From JAOZHU01 sp964506435 (lineage in GTDB: Archaea; Thermoproteota; Bathyarchaeia; Bathyarchaeales; Bathycorpusculaceae), in NCBI GenBank assembly GCA_964506435.1, contig CAZDLK010000004.1, positions 1-64,000 of the forward strand: a DNA stretch of 64,000 nt, given 5' to 3'. The notes beneath the pieces are model-generated. The model saw nothing but the letters and a program-made list of their open reading frames with translations, did not search any database and was not told the DNA's origin. This document shows positions 8,761 to 17,579 of this stretch, one piece after another; within the stretch, counting starts at the first letter, position 1; every line of letters begins with the position of its first letter. The position numbers and the translations under genes were made by a program.

Positions 8761-9996
8761 CTAGATTGTTTGGTTCCAATAGTAAATTTGGTTATACTTG
8801 CCTGCGACTGGAAATGCAGGGTCCTCGTAAACTATGTCTAAACTCAAGTCATATTGCGAAAGGAGCTTGCGTGAGAGCTCCCATATTTGAGGCGATTTTT
8901 CGTCTGGCCCCCAGAAACCCCAAATTTTGTCATCAGCATATCGCATGCCCCAACCGTAGTTTTCTGGCAGAACCAATGCAGCTTCAGCTTGGCTAAAATC
9001 AGGAATATCACGCAGATTCGGCGAGTCTGCCATCACGTCATTCCAGAACTTCTCAAGCGCTTCGAAATGCTCATCAGTCATGACGCCGTAGGGATTGTCG
9101 CCTATTTTTGGGTAGTTGAAGATTACTACGTACTTGGCTCCTGCTTCGTACGCCATCAGCGTCTGGTTGTAAATTGCTGTGCCAGTGTCAAGGTAAGGTG
9201 TTTCATTATACTTCCATGTTATGATTGCACCCCAAGTTTTGTTTTGCAGTCGCGCTGCGCCTCTAACTAAAGCTATGTCTTGAGTCAAGGTGTGGTTCCA
9301 GCCGAACTGCGCAAACATGACATCGTATCCGCCTATGTAATCCCACCAGTAAAGCGTGTAGTCGGAAGTGAAGCTTGTAACGTTAGCGGCTTTCCAGCGG
9401 TCAGGAATCAGGTTCCTCTGGATTAAACCTGTGAACCATGATGCTGCGGCACTGTAATTTCTAGGTGCGGAAGCGCTAAAATTCGTCTTCATTAGGTCCG
9501 TGTATATTGTGTACAAAGGTGAACTTACGTAAAATCGCAAATACCTGGCGAAGTCGGATGAGGTTAAGTAGGTTTGCCAGTCATAGTCAAGTTGGATTCC
9601 GCCTGGCTCATCATCGTAATACACGCCTAAGAAGCGGTCGCCCCATCTTTGCTTAGCATTTTGCAGTAGCGGGTATTGCCAAGAAAAGGTGGTGTCGTTG
9701 CGGATGCCCAAGTTCAGTATGATGTTGAGTCCTTGGGCAACTGCGTAATCGCATATTTCTTTTGTAGCGGTTTCGTTTCTGCTGACTGTGAACGATTGCA
9801 GAACGAAAAGGTTAGTGTAGGTTTTGACTCTGTCGATTAAAAGTTTGGCTTCTGAGGCTGTGTCTCCGCAGAAGGCGACACCGACGTAGAATGGTCTTTT
9901 TTGCGTGTTGTTGCTTATCATGGCACATGGGATAAGGAGTGCTGCAGTTATGATTGCTATTAGGAGTATGATGGAGAAGGTGAAGATTTTTTTCAT
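8761..9996 (-). CDS. Secreted or membrane-anchored glycosidase-like protein of unknown specificity
   Basis: The 411-residue protein begins with a signal peptide or anchor (MKKIFTFSIILLIAIITAAL), so the body lies outside the cell. Many N-x-S/T sites fit N-glycosylation. The body looks like an alpha/beta barrel: alternating hydrophobic strands with acidic and aromatic patches such as GVYYDDEPGG, WWDYIGGYDV and NYPKIGDNPYG. This suggests a glycoside-hydrolase-like protein, with the acidic DDEPGG stretch a candidate active site, but I recognise no named family and the function is inference. It converges with the ATPase gene. Confidence 0.6.
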   Translation of the reverse strand: MKKIFTFSIILLIAIITAALLIPCAMISNNTQKRPFYVGVAFCGDTASEAKLLIDRVKTYTNLFVLQSFTVSRNETATKEICDYAVAQGLNIILNLGIRNDTTFSWQYPLLQNAKQRWGDRFLGVYYDDEPGGIQLDYDWQTYLTSSDFARYLRFYVSSPLYTIYTDLMKTNFSASAPRNYSAAASWFTGLIQRNLIPDRWKAANVTSFTSDYTLYWWDYIGGYDVMFAQFGWNHTLTQDIALVRGAARLQNKTWGAIITWKYNETPYLDTGTAIYNQTLMAYEAGAKYVVIFNYPKIGDNPYGVMTDEHFEALEKFWNDVMADSPNLRDIPDFSQAEAALVLPENYGWGMRYADDKIWGFWGPDEKSPQIWELSRKLLSQYDLSLDIVYEDPAFPVAGKYNQIYYWNQTI

Positions 9997-10224
9997 TCTA
10001 CACCATGTCCCCTGAGTTGCTACTTTGAGTGGGGTGCCTCTTTGTTTTGGTGCTTAAAGGGTTAGGTAGCTTTTTAGGCAGATATACCTTCTTGTTTCGT
10101 CAAGTGAAGTTTTTAGCAATTGCTTATTGACAGGGAAAGCTTGGTTGTGAACGTTGGGAGTTGCACCAAAACAGATAAAAACTTGCGCAGTATCCATGAA
10201 AGCGTTTAACGCGAGGATAAGTGT

Positions 10225-10419
10225 ATGCCATCTGAAATGTTTGATGTGGAAAAGTTTGTGGCGATGAGTGCCAAAGCGGAATTATGCTTAGTTAAGAGGC
10301 TTAAGGATACTGTTAAGCTTAAGCTTCGCATGCCGAACAAGCTTTACACTTTGAAAGTTGAGCCTCTGAAAGCAGAGGAAACTATTAAGAAGCTCAAGTG
10401 CAAAATTGAAGAAGTCTAA
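10225..10419 (+). CDS. rpl38e: Ribosomal protein eL38
   Basis: The 64-residue protein resembles eL38 of the large ribosomal subunit, a protein shared by eukaryotes and only some archaea. The resemblance includes the N-terminus MPSEMFDVEKF, a basic strand VKLKLRMPNKLYTLKV that matches the family pattern VKFKVRxxxYLYTLxV, and a final lysine-rich helix. It is only slightly shorter than usual (about 70). It stands alone, outside a ribosomal protein operon. A dispersed repeat begins about 30 bases after the stop codon. Confidence 0.8.
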   Translation: MPSEMFDVEKFVAMSAKAELCLVKRLKDTVKLKLRMPNKLYTLKVEPLKAEETIKKLKCKIEEV

Positions 10420-10451
10420 ACGAGTTTTGCAGTAGCGCTAGATGCTCAGAA

Positions 10452-10570
10452 CTAGCGCGTGGAAAAAACTATACCCCCTCTTTATATAGTTCTGGGGATG
10501 CTGTGCAGAATAGACCCCCCTCCTTTTCTGCAATAATTGACTATTAGGCTCCAAATATGCTGGTTTGTTG
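10452..10570 (+). repeat. Dispersed intergenic repeat, copy A (near full length)
   Basis: It runs from CTAGCGCGTGGAAA through CTATACCCCCT and a TTATATAG box to CTATTAGGCTCCAAATATG. The same blocks in the same order occur at 46748-46863 on the other strand and, diverged, at 63412-63527. It lies just after the eL38 stop codon on the same strand. No protein is encoded and no long terminal inverted repeat is visible. Confidence 0.7.
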
Positions 10571-10692
10571 CTGTTGTGCTCTGTGGAGAACTGGCAATTT
10601 TTGTGAATATGAATGGTTGTCTAATGTTGTGGAATCTGAGGGAGAGGAAAAGGTATATTACTGCTGTGTTTCTCGCTGATTGTGAAGCAACT

Positions 10693-11133
10693 TTGAGTCT
10701 GGATGAGTATTGGAGAAAGCGTAACTTCGAGAAAACAGGAGAACCGAAAGGCGAGTTAAAATTGAGTGAAGAAAAGATTTACGTTATTCAGAAGCACGAT
10801 GCGTCGCATTTGCATTTTGATTTGCGTTTGGAAATGGACGGCGTGTTGAAAAGCTGGGCTATTCCTAAAGAACCGCCAATGGCACAGGGTGTAAAGCGGC
10901 TGGCAGTGCAGGTGGAGGATCATCCTGTGAGCTACGCGGGTTTTGAGGGTATCATACCTGAAGGTGAATATGGTGCGGGAACGGTGGAAATTTGGGACAA
11001 GGGCGCTTACAGGTTAGTTGATCGGAAAGAAAACAAGCTTGTTGTGGAGATTAATGGCGCCAAACTTAAGGGCGCTTATGTGCTGGTAAGGCTAAAGGAT
11101 ACAAAGAATTGGCTGTTTTTCAAGAAGAAGTGA
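10693..11133 (+). CDS. Stand-alone LigD-type 3'-phosphoesterase domain protein
   Basis: This 146-residue protein corresponds to the phosphoesterase module of bacterial LigD, which trims 3' ends during end-joining repair. It has the family pattern: KHDASHLHFDLRLE with the metal-binding histidines and acidic residue, then LKSWAIPKEPP, VEDHPVSYAGFEG and IPEGEYGAGTVEIWD. The frame is open back to 10537, but I place the start at the TTG at 10693. There the protein reads LDEYWRKRNFEKT, a normal family N-terminus, and a TATA box (10652-10660) would place the transcript start near 10680. No ligase or polymerase domain is fused. It probably acts in DNA repair with partners elsewhere. Confidence 0.88.
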   Translation: MSLDEYWRKRNFEKTGEPKGELKLSEEKIYVIQKHDASHLHFDLRLEMDGVLKSWAIPKEPPMAQGVKRLAVQVEDHPVSYAGFEGIIPEGEYGAGTVEIWDKGAYRLVDRKENKLVVEINGAKLKGAYVLVRLKDTKNWLFFKKK

Positions 11134-11157
11134 ATTGGGTTGAGTTTTCTGTAAGTT

Positions 11158-11448
11158 TTATAGAACGGTTAGTTTGCCGTATCTTCCAACGTTAAGCTGG
11201 ATTTCGCCCTTGAAGCTTGTAATGTACCCGTTTTCTATTTTGATTTTGTCGTTAACGTTTACTTGGTCTATCTGTTCGTTCCACAGGGTCAGTTTTATGC
11301 TGCCTGTTTCGTCTGCTACTACGGCGTCGGCCACGGTGTAAGTTTCGTCTTTGTATCTGGACATTACTTCACGTGGGTTACCTTTCTCAGTTACCTGCGC
11401 CTCAACTTCGACGCGTTTCATTCCATTTCTCAAATCTTTGATGTTCAC
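11158..11448 (-). CDS. OB-fold single-stranded DNA-binding-like protein
   Basis: The 96-residue protein looks like a single OB fold of the archaeal RPA/SOSS-B type. Alternating strands include AVVADETGSIKLTLWNEQ, a classic strand 2-3 signature of this group, followed by KIENGYITSFKGEIQLNVG. It probably binds single-stranded nucleic acid. It starts with GTG behind a GAGGG ribosome binding site and converges with the LigD-type gene, so a link to DNA repair is possible. RNA binding cannot be excluded. Confidence 0.8.
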   Translation of the reverse strand: MNIKDLRNGMKRVEVEAQVTEKGNPREVMSRYKDETYTVADAVVADETGSIKLTLWNEQIDQVNVNDKIKIENGYITSFKGEIQLNVGRYGKLTVL

Positions 11449-11527
11449 TTTTTTCCCTCTCTGTCATGGCTTATTTTTCGGCTAAAGGTTCTCCTATGCG
11501 GCAATATAAATCTTGCTAACCACAGTG

Positions 11528-12730
11528 TTATACGCCGAGGACGAAGCCTAAGATTACAAGCGTCAACATGAAGCTTGCCGCTGACGTTAAGAGGCTCTTC
11601 ATCCACCCGAACTGTGGCAAAGTAGGTGCATTTTCAACCGTTTGACTTGTTATGTCATGCGCGATCATGGCGCCTAAAGCAACTATCCATACGTAAGCTG
11701 CCACCTGAACGATACCAGTGATTTGGGTAACTGTCGCTATAGCGTCTAAAAGCACTTGGTACGCCACTTCGAATTCTCCAGAGACGCCCGCTAACACTTC
11801 AAGTGGGTAATAAAGACTTGGCAGTGTCGTGTAAACTGCAAGTGATATGAACGCTTGTATAACCAGTACTACTAATGCGAAGCCAACAGCGACCATTAAT
11901 GGTTTCCAAACAACATTGCCTTTCAATCCCTTGATTATGATGTACATGAGTCCAGTCAGTAAGAGCCACTCGAACAGAAACGGTGTGATGGCATTTACCA
12001 CTGAAGAGGCAAGGTACGAAACACCGTAAACCTCCAGCGGACCAGTGAAGATGCCTCTGAAAAATAGGCCATCTAATCGTAAATCTACGTTTTGGTTGCT
12101 AGCCCACGTGAACTCCAGCTTTATGCCCGTGATGTTCCAGCTAGCGTCAACACCGCTGCTTTCCCAGCCGCTTTCAGGACCAACTGGCACGGTTATGTTA
12201 TTCCAATCGTTCAGCGTGCTGCTTGAGAACTCGCTGGTTAAGTCACGCTGATAGTATGCGCCATAAAACGAATACAAGTACAGCGTCACACTTTCAGGTT
12301 TAACGTCAGGCGCAGCTATCTTCATTCTGAAAGAGACATTTTTGAAGCCGTCAGCCGCGCAATTTAACGACCCGTTCAAGTCGCTCCATTTGTTTTCCAC
12401 CCAAACGCTGCTGACGTTGGAGGCTGAAAAATCTATGCTGATGGTTCCATAGTAAGTGCTGTTTACATAATCCACTGTATTATTGCGGATGGTTACGCCG
12501 GAACTTGCAGTCCACAATGCAGCGTTTTCCGTCCAAGCGTCGCCTTGACCGCTTGCAGGCATGGTCTGTTCTATGTAGGATTTTGAGGCAACCACGTAAG
12601 CGGAGCCAAGTTGTGCTATTATGAAGATAACTAGTACAATGAAAGGTCCCAAGTATTTGGCTTCGTGAATTATCTTTTTGAATACTTTATGAGGCTCGTA
12701 CAAGACTCGTATGATATCATCTGCGCCCAT
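11528..12730 (-). CDS. YIP1-like multi-spanning membrane protein
   Basis: The protein (400 residues from the ATG at 12730) starts with DDIIRVLYEPHKVFKKI, typical of archaeal YIP1-domain proteins, then one membrane helix. A long outside domain of about 220 residues follows, with beta-rich, NxS/T-rich sequence. Five hydrophobic segments close the protein (about residues 250-400). The outside domain resembles carbohydrate-binding or jelly-roll modules, but I cannot assign one. The start at 12730 has a GGAG ribosome binding site 10 bases upstream; the longer frame would run into the next gene. It may be co-transcribed with the mevalonate genes upstream. Confidence 0.65.
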   Translation of the reverse strand: MGADDIIRVLYEPHKVFKKIIHEAKYLGPFIVLVIFIIAQLGSAYVVASKSYIEQTMPASGQGDAWTENAALWTASSGVTIRNNTVDYVNSTYYGTISIDFSASNVSSVWVENKWSDLNGSLNCAADGFKNVSFRMKIAAPDVKPESVTLYLYSFYGAYYQRDLTSEFSSSTLNDWNNITVPVGPESGWESSGVDASWNITGIKLEFTWASNQNVDLRLDGLFFRGIFTGPLEVYGVSYLASSVVNAITPFLFEWLLLTGLMYIIIKGLKGNVVWKPLMVAVGFALVVLVIQAFISLAVYTTLPSLYYPLEVLAGVSGEFEVAYQVLLDAIATVTQITGIVQVAAYVWIVALGAMIAHDITSQTVENAPTLPQFGWMKSLLTSAASFMLTLVILGFVLGV

Positions 12731-12782
12731 GTTGTGTGGCTCCTTTTTTATCACATCAACTTTCCAGTTTATTAAATGTTCG

Positions 12783-14291
12783 TTACATTCCCAGCTTAAG
12801 TCGCCTGTAAGTTGGGTAATCAACGTACTCCACAAACGGGTTTTCAGCTTGGAATTTTACAGTAATCTTCTGGCGCTGCCGCTTTTCGATTAATTGTTTT
12901 GTGGTTCTAAGCAAGTATGCGTCGCTTCCAGCGCCCGAACCGTAGCTTACCATCAAGATGCACGCTTCAGGCTTCGCGACATCCAGCACTGCGGCTAAGC
13001 CCACAGGGGAACTGCCAGAATACGTGTTGCCGAATTTTTTAACTTGAAGCGAATCCGCGTACTGTTCCTCTTTAAACCCAAGTTCCTTAGCGACTTTTAC
13101 TGGAAACTGCGGATTAGGCTGATGCGCAACAAAATAGTCCACGTCGCTTGGTTGCAAGGAGTGTTTCTCCATCAGTCGCGTAGCCGCTTTCCTGACATGC
13201 TTAAAGTAAGCTGGGTCGCCTGTGAATCTTCCCCCGTGCATTGGATATGCTTCGCCGTCTCTGCGCCAAAAATCAGGAGTATCTGAAGTGCACGAGTACC
13301 ATCCTTCAATCTCGGCAATCACATCGTATTTGCCGAAGATGAAGGCAGCGCCGCCGTAGCCGACGAAGAGGTCTAGTTCGCCGCCAGGGCAGCCTCTGGG
13401 TGCAGCTTGAGAATTATCTGCACCAATAACCATAGCATATTTAATGTCTGCTCGTGGGTAGTTAACCAGTGCTGTGGCGTCTTTGAACATGCTTGCGGCA
13501 GCTTTGCACGCGAACTCCGTGTCCACCGCGTCTACTCCTTGCATGTCACCATCTTCTTCGCCTAACTTCAGAACTTGTGCGACTTTTGACGCTATGGGTT
13601 TAACCGCGTACGGGTTGGATTCTGAGCCCGCGTAGACTTTGCCAACCAATTTGCTGTCCACGCCAGCGTGTATTAACGCCAGTTTTCCCGCTTCAACCGC
13701 CGCGGTCACCGCGTCTTCATCAACGAAAGGAACCGAACGCGTGAGGTTTTCTTCTTTTATTCTGAAGCGTGAAGTGTAAACTCCGTAGCCCACCACTCCC
13801 GGCACATCGTACTCTTTACTGGGCTGCGTAACCACGTATTTCTGATGTGGGTGGTATTCGTCGGCTAAAGTGAACGCCAGCGAAATTGTGGGAATAACAT
13901 CGCTTCTGTCCACGGAGTAGCGCCTGCGAAAACGGGGGATTACTTCTCGCCCTTCAAGAGTTGAAAAATCAACAACTTCATCTTTCATAATAATATGGTC
14001 GGTTAGTCTTCCGGGAACACGAATTTTCCCGTTGTGAAAAGAAATTATGCCGTGGATGTAGCTTCCTAGTTTTGCGAACTTGTTCGTAGGCTCCGTGACC
14101 AGCGTGCACAATTCAAGTTTGCCTTTTTCAAAAAACAGGTCGATGCTGTCCATTTTCCTGTAACTTTTTCTTCCGCAGTTGCCACAGTAATCTCTAATCT
14201 CGAAGTATTCTTTCCCGCAGAGTTGACAGCGGGTTGCTTTCAATCTGTCGCCGAGATAGGAGACTCTTCGCTCTATGGGTTCACTGCTCAT
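12783..14291 (-). CDS. HMG-CoA synthase with N-terminal DUF35 zinc-ribbon/OB domain (fusion)
   Basis: HMG-CoA synthase condenses acetyl-CoA and acetoacetyl-CoA in the mevalonate route to archaeal lipids. The C-terminal part (about residues 150-490) has the nucleophile in EFACKAAASM, a second catalytic histidine in HQPNPQFPV and the GNTYSGSSPVGLAAVLD loop. The first 130 residues are a DUF35 module: a four-cysteine zinc ribbon (CQLCGKE and CGNCGRK) followed by an OB fold. In many archaea DUF35 is a separate protein bridging thiolase and synthase; here it is fused N-terminally. The thiolase gene lies directly upstream with a 2-base gap. I choose the ATG at 14291 because GGGAGAG sits about 8 bases upstream; a TTG two codons earlier is possible. 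Confidence 0.9.
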   Translation of the reverse strand: MSSEPIERRVSYLGDRLKATRCQLCGKEYFEIRDYCGNCGRKSYRKMDSIDLFFEKGKLELCTLVTEPTNKFAKLGSYIHGIISFHNGKIRVPGRLTDHIIMKDEVVDFSTLEGREVIPRFRRRYSVDRSDVIPTISLAFTLADEYHPHQKYVVTQPSKEYDVPGVVGYGVYTSRFRIKEENLTRSVPFVDEDAVTAAVEAGKLALIHAGVDSKLVGKVYAGSESNPYAVKPIASKVAQVLKLGEEDGDMQGVDAVDTEFACKAAASMFKDATALVNYPRADIKYAMVIGADNSQAAPRGCPGGELDLFVGYGGAAFIFGKYDVIAEIEGWYSCTSDTPDFWRRDGEAYPMHGGRFTGDPAYFKHVRKAATRLMEKHSLQPSDVDYFVAHQPNPQFPVKVAKELGFKEEQYADSLQVKKFGNTYSGSSPVGLAAVLDVAKPEACILMVSYGSGAGSDAYLLRTTKQLIEKRQRQKITVKFQAENPFVEYVDYPTYRRLKLGM

Positions 14292-14293
14292 CG

Positions 14294-15490
14294 TCAATCT
14301 CTCCCTAAAATGCAGACGTAGCTCTTTGTGCCGAAGCCTTCCATCTCAAGCGAACAGCCACACCGTGGTGGCGCGTCTGCGTTAATTTGCCTTTCACCTG
14401 CTTCCCCGCGCAACTGCTTAAACACCTCAAACAACTGCGCCCCTCCAGTGGCGCCCAATGGGTTGCCATCCGCTTTCAACCCGCCGTTCATGTTCGTGAA
14501 AAGTTTCCTACCGTTTAGTTCATAGTAGCCCTTGTAGTCTCGGCAACTTTCATGTATGCTTTGCCATGCGGTTCCCGGTGTGCAGAAGCCCATGTCTTCA
14601 AGGGACACCATCTCCATCACCGTTGACTGGTCATACAGTTCAGCAACTTGGATGTCGTGCCGGTTTACGCCTGCCCTTTTCAAGGCGTTTTCCATGGCGA
14701 TTTTAACCGCGATGAAACTCGTTAAGTCTTTTCTTGCTGAATAGTTGAGGTAGTCTGTGGCTGAAGCGCAGCCTAAAACGTGAACAGGGTGGTCGCTTAG
14801 CTTTTTGGCGATGGTTTCGTTTGTGAGGATCAAAGCTGATGCGCCGTCGGAGATTGGCGCAAAATCGTAAAGTCCCAGCGGTTTACGTGCGGTTTTTCTC
14901 GCGTTCAAAACTTGTTCAACAGTTATTGTTCTCTGGAATTGTGCGTACTCGTTTTTCGTAGCGTTGGCATGGTTTTTCACGGCAATCTGCGCCAGTGCGA
15001 TGTTTAGTTTTTCAAGGTTTTCGCCTGTTACGCCATACTTTCGTGCGTATGCGCGTAGCATGAGTTCGTGGTTTACTTCTGGTGTGCCGCCTGCGTAGTA
15101 GCTCCATGGGTCTTCTAGAAGCATTAGGTCGTCGCGGATTTTGCCCCAGCGGTCAGTCATTTTCTCTATGCCGCCTACGAGAACCGTGTTGTACACGCCA
15201 GCCTGTATCGCATAGCACGCGGAGAGCAAGGCGGCGCTGACGGAGCGCGTAACCTCCATGGGAACATGAAGCTCGGTGAGTTCTGAAAGGAAGCCTTCTT
15301 CTAGCCCCAGCTTGTTTGTGATTGGCAGGAAGCAGTCTGAGAGGTAGCACGCTTCTAGGTCTCTGCGTTCCATGTTGCATTCTCTTGAAGCGGCAAGCCA
15401 AGCCTCTTCGATGAGTTTCTCTGGCTCTTTTCCGTAGTGTTCGCCAAATCTGGTTCTGCCAACAGCAACTATCGCTGGGCGATTTTGCAT
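14294..15490 (-). CDS. Acetoacetyl-CoA thiolase, archaeal type, with atypical active-site motif
   Basis: This thiolase should supply acetoacetyl-CoA to the adjacent HMG-CoA synthase. It has the nucleophilic cysteine in SACYAIQAG, PISDGASALIL, and the C-terminal glycine-rich loop. The usual GHxxGATG motif reads GNPLGATGG, so the catalytic histidine position holds asparagine. The usual NEAF or HDCF motif reads YDQST. The enzyme may therefore be divergent in mechanism, or a channel partner. I start at the ATG at 15490, behind AAGGGGT; the frame is open eight codons further. Confidence 0.85.
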   Translation of the reverse strand: MQNRPAIVAVGRTRFGEHYGKEPEKLIEEAWLAASRECNMERRDLEACYLSDCFLPITNKLGLEEGFLSELTELHVPMEVTRSVSAALLSACYAIQAGVYNTVLVGGIEKMTDRWGKIRDDLMLLEDPWSYYAGGTPEVNHELMLRAYARKYGVTGENLEKLNIALAQIAVKNHANATKNEYAQFQRTITVEQVLNARKTARKPLGLYDFAPISDGASALILTNETIAKKLSDHPVHVLGCASATDYLNYSARKDLTSFIAVKIAMENALKRAGVNRHDIQVAELYDQSTVMEMVSLEDMGFCTPGTAWQSIHESCRDYKGYYELNGRKLFTNMNGGLKADGNPLGATGGAQLFEVFKQLRGEAGERQINADAPPRCGCSLEMEGFGTKSYVCILGRD

Positions 15491-15579
15491 GGTATTACCC
15501 CTTCTCAGTAGCATGTATCCTTTTCCAAAAAAGCTTTTAAGTGTTTGCCAGAATCGCGCCTATTGCTGCGTACCTCTGT

Positions 15580-15762
15580 TTACTGTTTGGGTGAACGAAC
15601 CATGCGGGAACCAACCACGATGAGGAGGAGACCGCTGATTAATTCCACAATAGTCATTAAATCCAGCACTCCCGCAATTGCTTTGGAGAAGCCTAAAGCG
15701 ATCATTAAGACGCCTATGAAAAATATTACTGTCCCAAGGTAGAACCAGAGAGTTCTAGCCAC
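15580..15762 (-). CDS. Small two-helix membrane protein
   Basis: The 60-residue product consists of two hydrophobic helices (about residues 5-25 and 33-52) joined by a short loop and ending in a basic tail (SRMVRSPKQ). It starts with GTG behind GGTGAT. It lies alone between the thiolase and pncB genes on the same strand. I do not recognise a family; the hydrophobic pattern and start signal make a real gene likely. Confidence 0.55.
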   Translation of the reverse strand: MARTLWFYLGTVIFFIGVLMIALGFSKAIAGVLDLMTIVELISGLLLIVVGSRMVRSPKQ

Positions 15763-15818
15763 GCAATCACCAATTGCAAAGTGGCAGTTTGCGCCTTTTT
15801 AAATTTGCGTAAAGAAGC

Positions 15819-17225
15819 TTAAGTGTCGCTACCGTGCTGGTTCAGAATCTCAGTTTTGGTCAGTCTTCGCTTCAGCTTTTCAATCAAGTTTTCGAGAGCT
15901 TGGCTTAACTTCACGGGATATGCTGGTGCGTCGGTCAATTTTTTGTATTTTTCAGGCAGTTTTGCCAGGTTTTCCGAAGCTGCTGTTCGAATCTCGTTTA
16001 AGGATGGCAAAGCATGGGTTATTTTGCCGTTTTCCATGACTTTGACCAGCAAAGGTTCGCCTTCTATCCGCTCACCCGCCAAAGCAATCATGTCTTTCGC
16101 GAAAAAGCCTTGTTTGTCTTTGAATCTGAACACTTGTTTTCGCCCAGGCAACGTGTTTTTGCCTTCGCTTAGCTTCATTATCGGCGAAAAAACGCCTTTT
16201 GCAGTGGTGGTTTCGCACAGTTTGTAGATTACGTCAACGTACGGCTTGTCTGCTGAAGTGCCCATTCTGGTGCCTACGCCGAACGCGTCGATTTCCGCAC
16301 CGTTACTTAGCAATTCGGCTATGCGGTACTCGTCTAAGTCGCCGCTGGCGAAAATCTTAACGTACTCCAAGCCCTGCGCATCTAGTAACTCTCGGATTTT
16401 TTTGCTTGCTTTTACTAAGTTGCCGCTGTCTAAGCGTACTCCGCCGAGTTTGTAGCCTGCTTTTTCCAGTTCCTTGGCGACTACAGCGGCTTTTTCTGCG
16501 CCTGCTAACTCGTCGTAAGTGTCAATTAACAGCGTTGACTTGTTGGGGAATGTTCGTGCGAAAGCTCGGAAAGCGTCTATTTCCTTTTCGAAGGACATGA
16601 CAAAAGAGTGCGCCATGGTTCCGAAAACTGGAATGTCATAAGTTAGCCCTGCTAGTACGTTTGATGTGCCTTGGCAGCCTGCGATGTAGCTGCATCGGGC
16701 TACTTTCATGCCCGCATCAATGCCGTGTTCTCTTCTTAAGCCGAACTCGATTACGGCTTTGCCTTTGGCGGCGTTTACGACGCGTGAAGCTTTTGTGGCG
16801 ATTGTAGTTTGCAGGTTAACGGTGTTAAGCAGGAACGTTTCAATGAGTTGGGCTTCGATTATGGGGGCGGTTACTCTGATTATGGGTTCGCATGGGAAAG
16901 CGACTGTGCCTTCGGGGACAGCCCACACGTCGCCTGTGAACTTGAAGTTTCGCAGGTAGTCAAGGAACTTGGCGTCAAATCCCTGTTTTTGCAGGTAAGC
17001 GAGGTGTTTTTCGGTGAATTTTACGTTTTCGAGGAAAAGCAGTGCCTGTTCTAGCCCTGCGAATAGAAAATAGGAGCGGTTTTCGGGCAAGCGCCTTATG
17101 AACAAGTCAAACGTTGCGGGCTCCAGCTTGTTGTTGTCGAAGTAGCTGGCGCACATGGTTAACTCGTATAGGTCGGTGAATAAGCTCATGTTTTCTTCGT
17201 TTTGGAAGCTGAGAAAAGGGGTCAT
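15819..17225 (-). CDS. pncB: Nicotinate phosphoribosyltransferase
   Basis: The enzyme joins nicotinate to PRPP in NAD salvage. The N-terminus SLFTDLYELTMCASYF is a family hallmark, and EFGLRREHG plus RLDSGNL and FASGDLDEYRI (phosphate and PRPP binding regions) follow. The last 40 residues form a basic helical tail. Length (468 residues) is at the upper end of the family. Two starts are possible: ATG at 17225 or ATG at 17189, the latter giving a normal family N-terminus. The gene is monocistronic as far as I can see. Confidence 0.95.
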   Translation of the reverse strand: MTPFLSFQNEENMSLFTDLYELTMCASYFDNNKLEPATFDLFIRRLPENRSYFLFAGLEQALLFLENVKFTEKHLAYLQKQGFDAKFLDYLRNFKFTGDVWAVPEGTVAFPCEPIIRVTAPIIEAQLIETFLLNTVNLQTTIATKASRVVNAAKGKAVIEFGLRREHGIDAGMKVARCSYIAGCQGTSNVLAGLTYDIPVFGTMAHSFVMSFEKEIDAFRAFARTFPNKSTLLIDTYDELAGAEKAAVVAKELEKAGYKLGGVRLDSGNLVKASKKIRELLDAQGLEYVKIFASGDLDEYRIAELLSNGAEIDAFGVGTRMGTSADKPYVDVIYKLCETTTAKGVFSPIMKLSEGKNTLPGRKQVFRFKDKQGFFAKDMIALAGERIEGEPLLVKVMENGKITHALPSLNEIRTAASENLAKLPEKYKKLTDAPAYPVKLSQALENLIEKLKRRLTKTEILNQHGSDT

Positions 17226-17579
17226 GCGCTATATTTGACGGCGAAAACAATTTAATTCTTTCTGAAAAGTCCCTTTTCTTAAAGCCCCAACATGCCCATT
17301 TGTCCCCCGACAATATGTAGCGTTACGATTCAACGTGGCTTTTGTCGCGGATGCCTTCTCAAAGAGGGGTCGCAAGTGAAAAGTAGGCTTATCCAATATG
17401 CTTGATTATGTGGAGTTTTTTTGGGAAGTGGCAAAACTGCAAATCTTTATTTAAACTTCGCATAAATTATAAGTTTATACCTGTGTTATCACTTTACTTA
17501 GGTTTGCTAGACATTAGAGGCCACGAGGAATCTAACGAGAAACTGAAGAGCTCCCGATAAAGAGGTGACAGTGTTTAGA

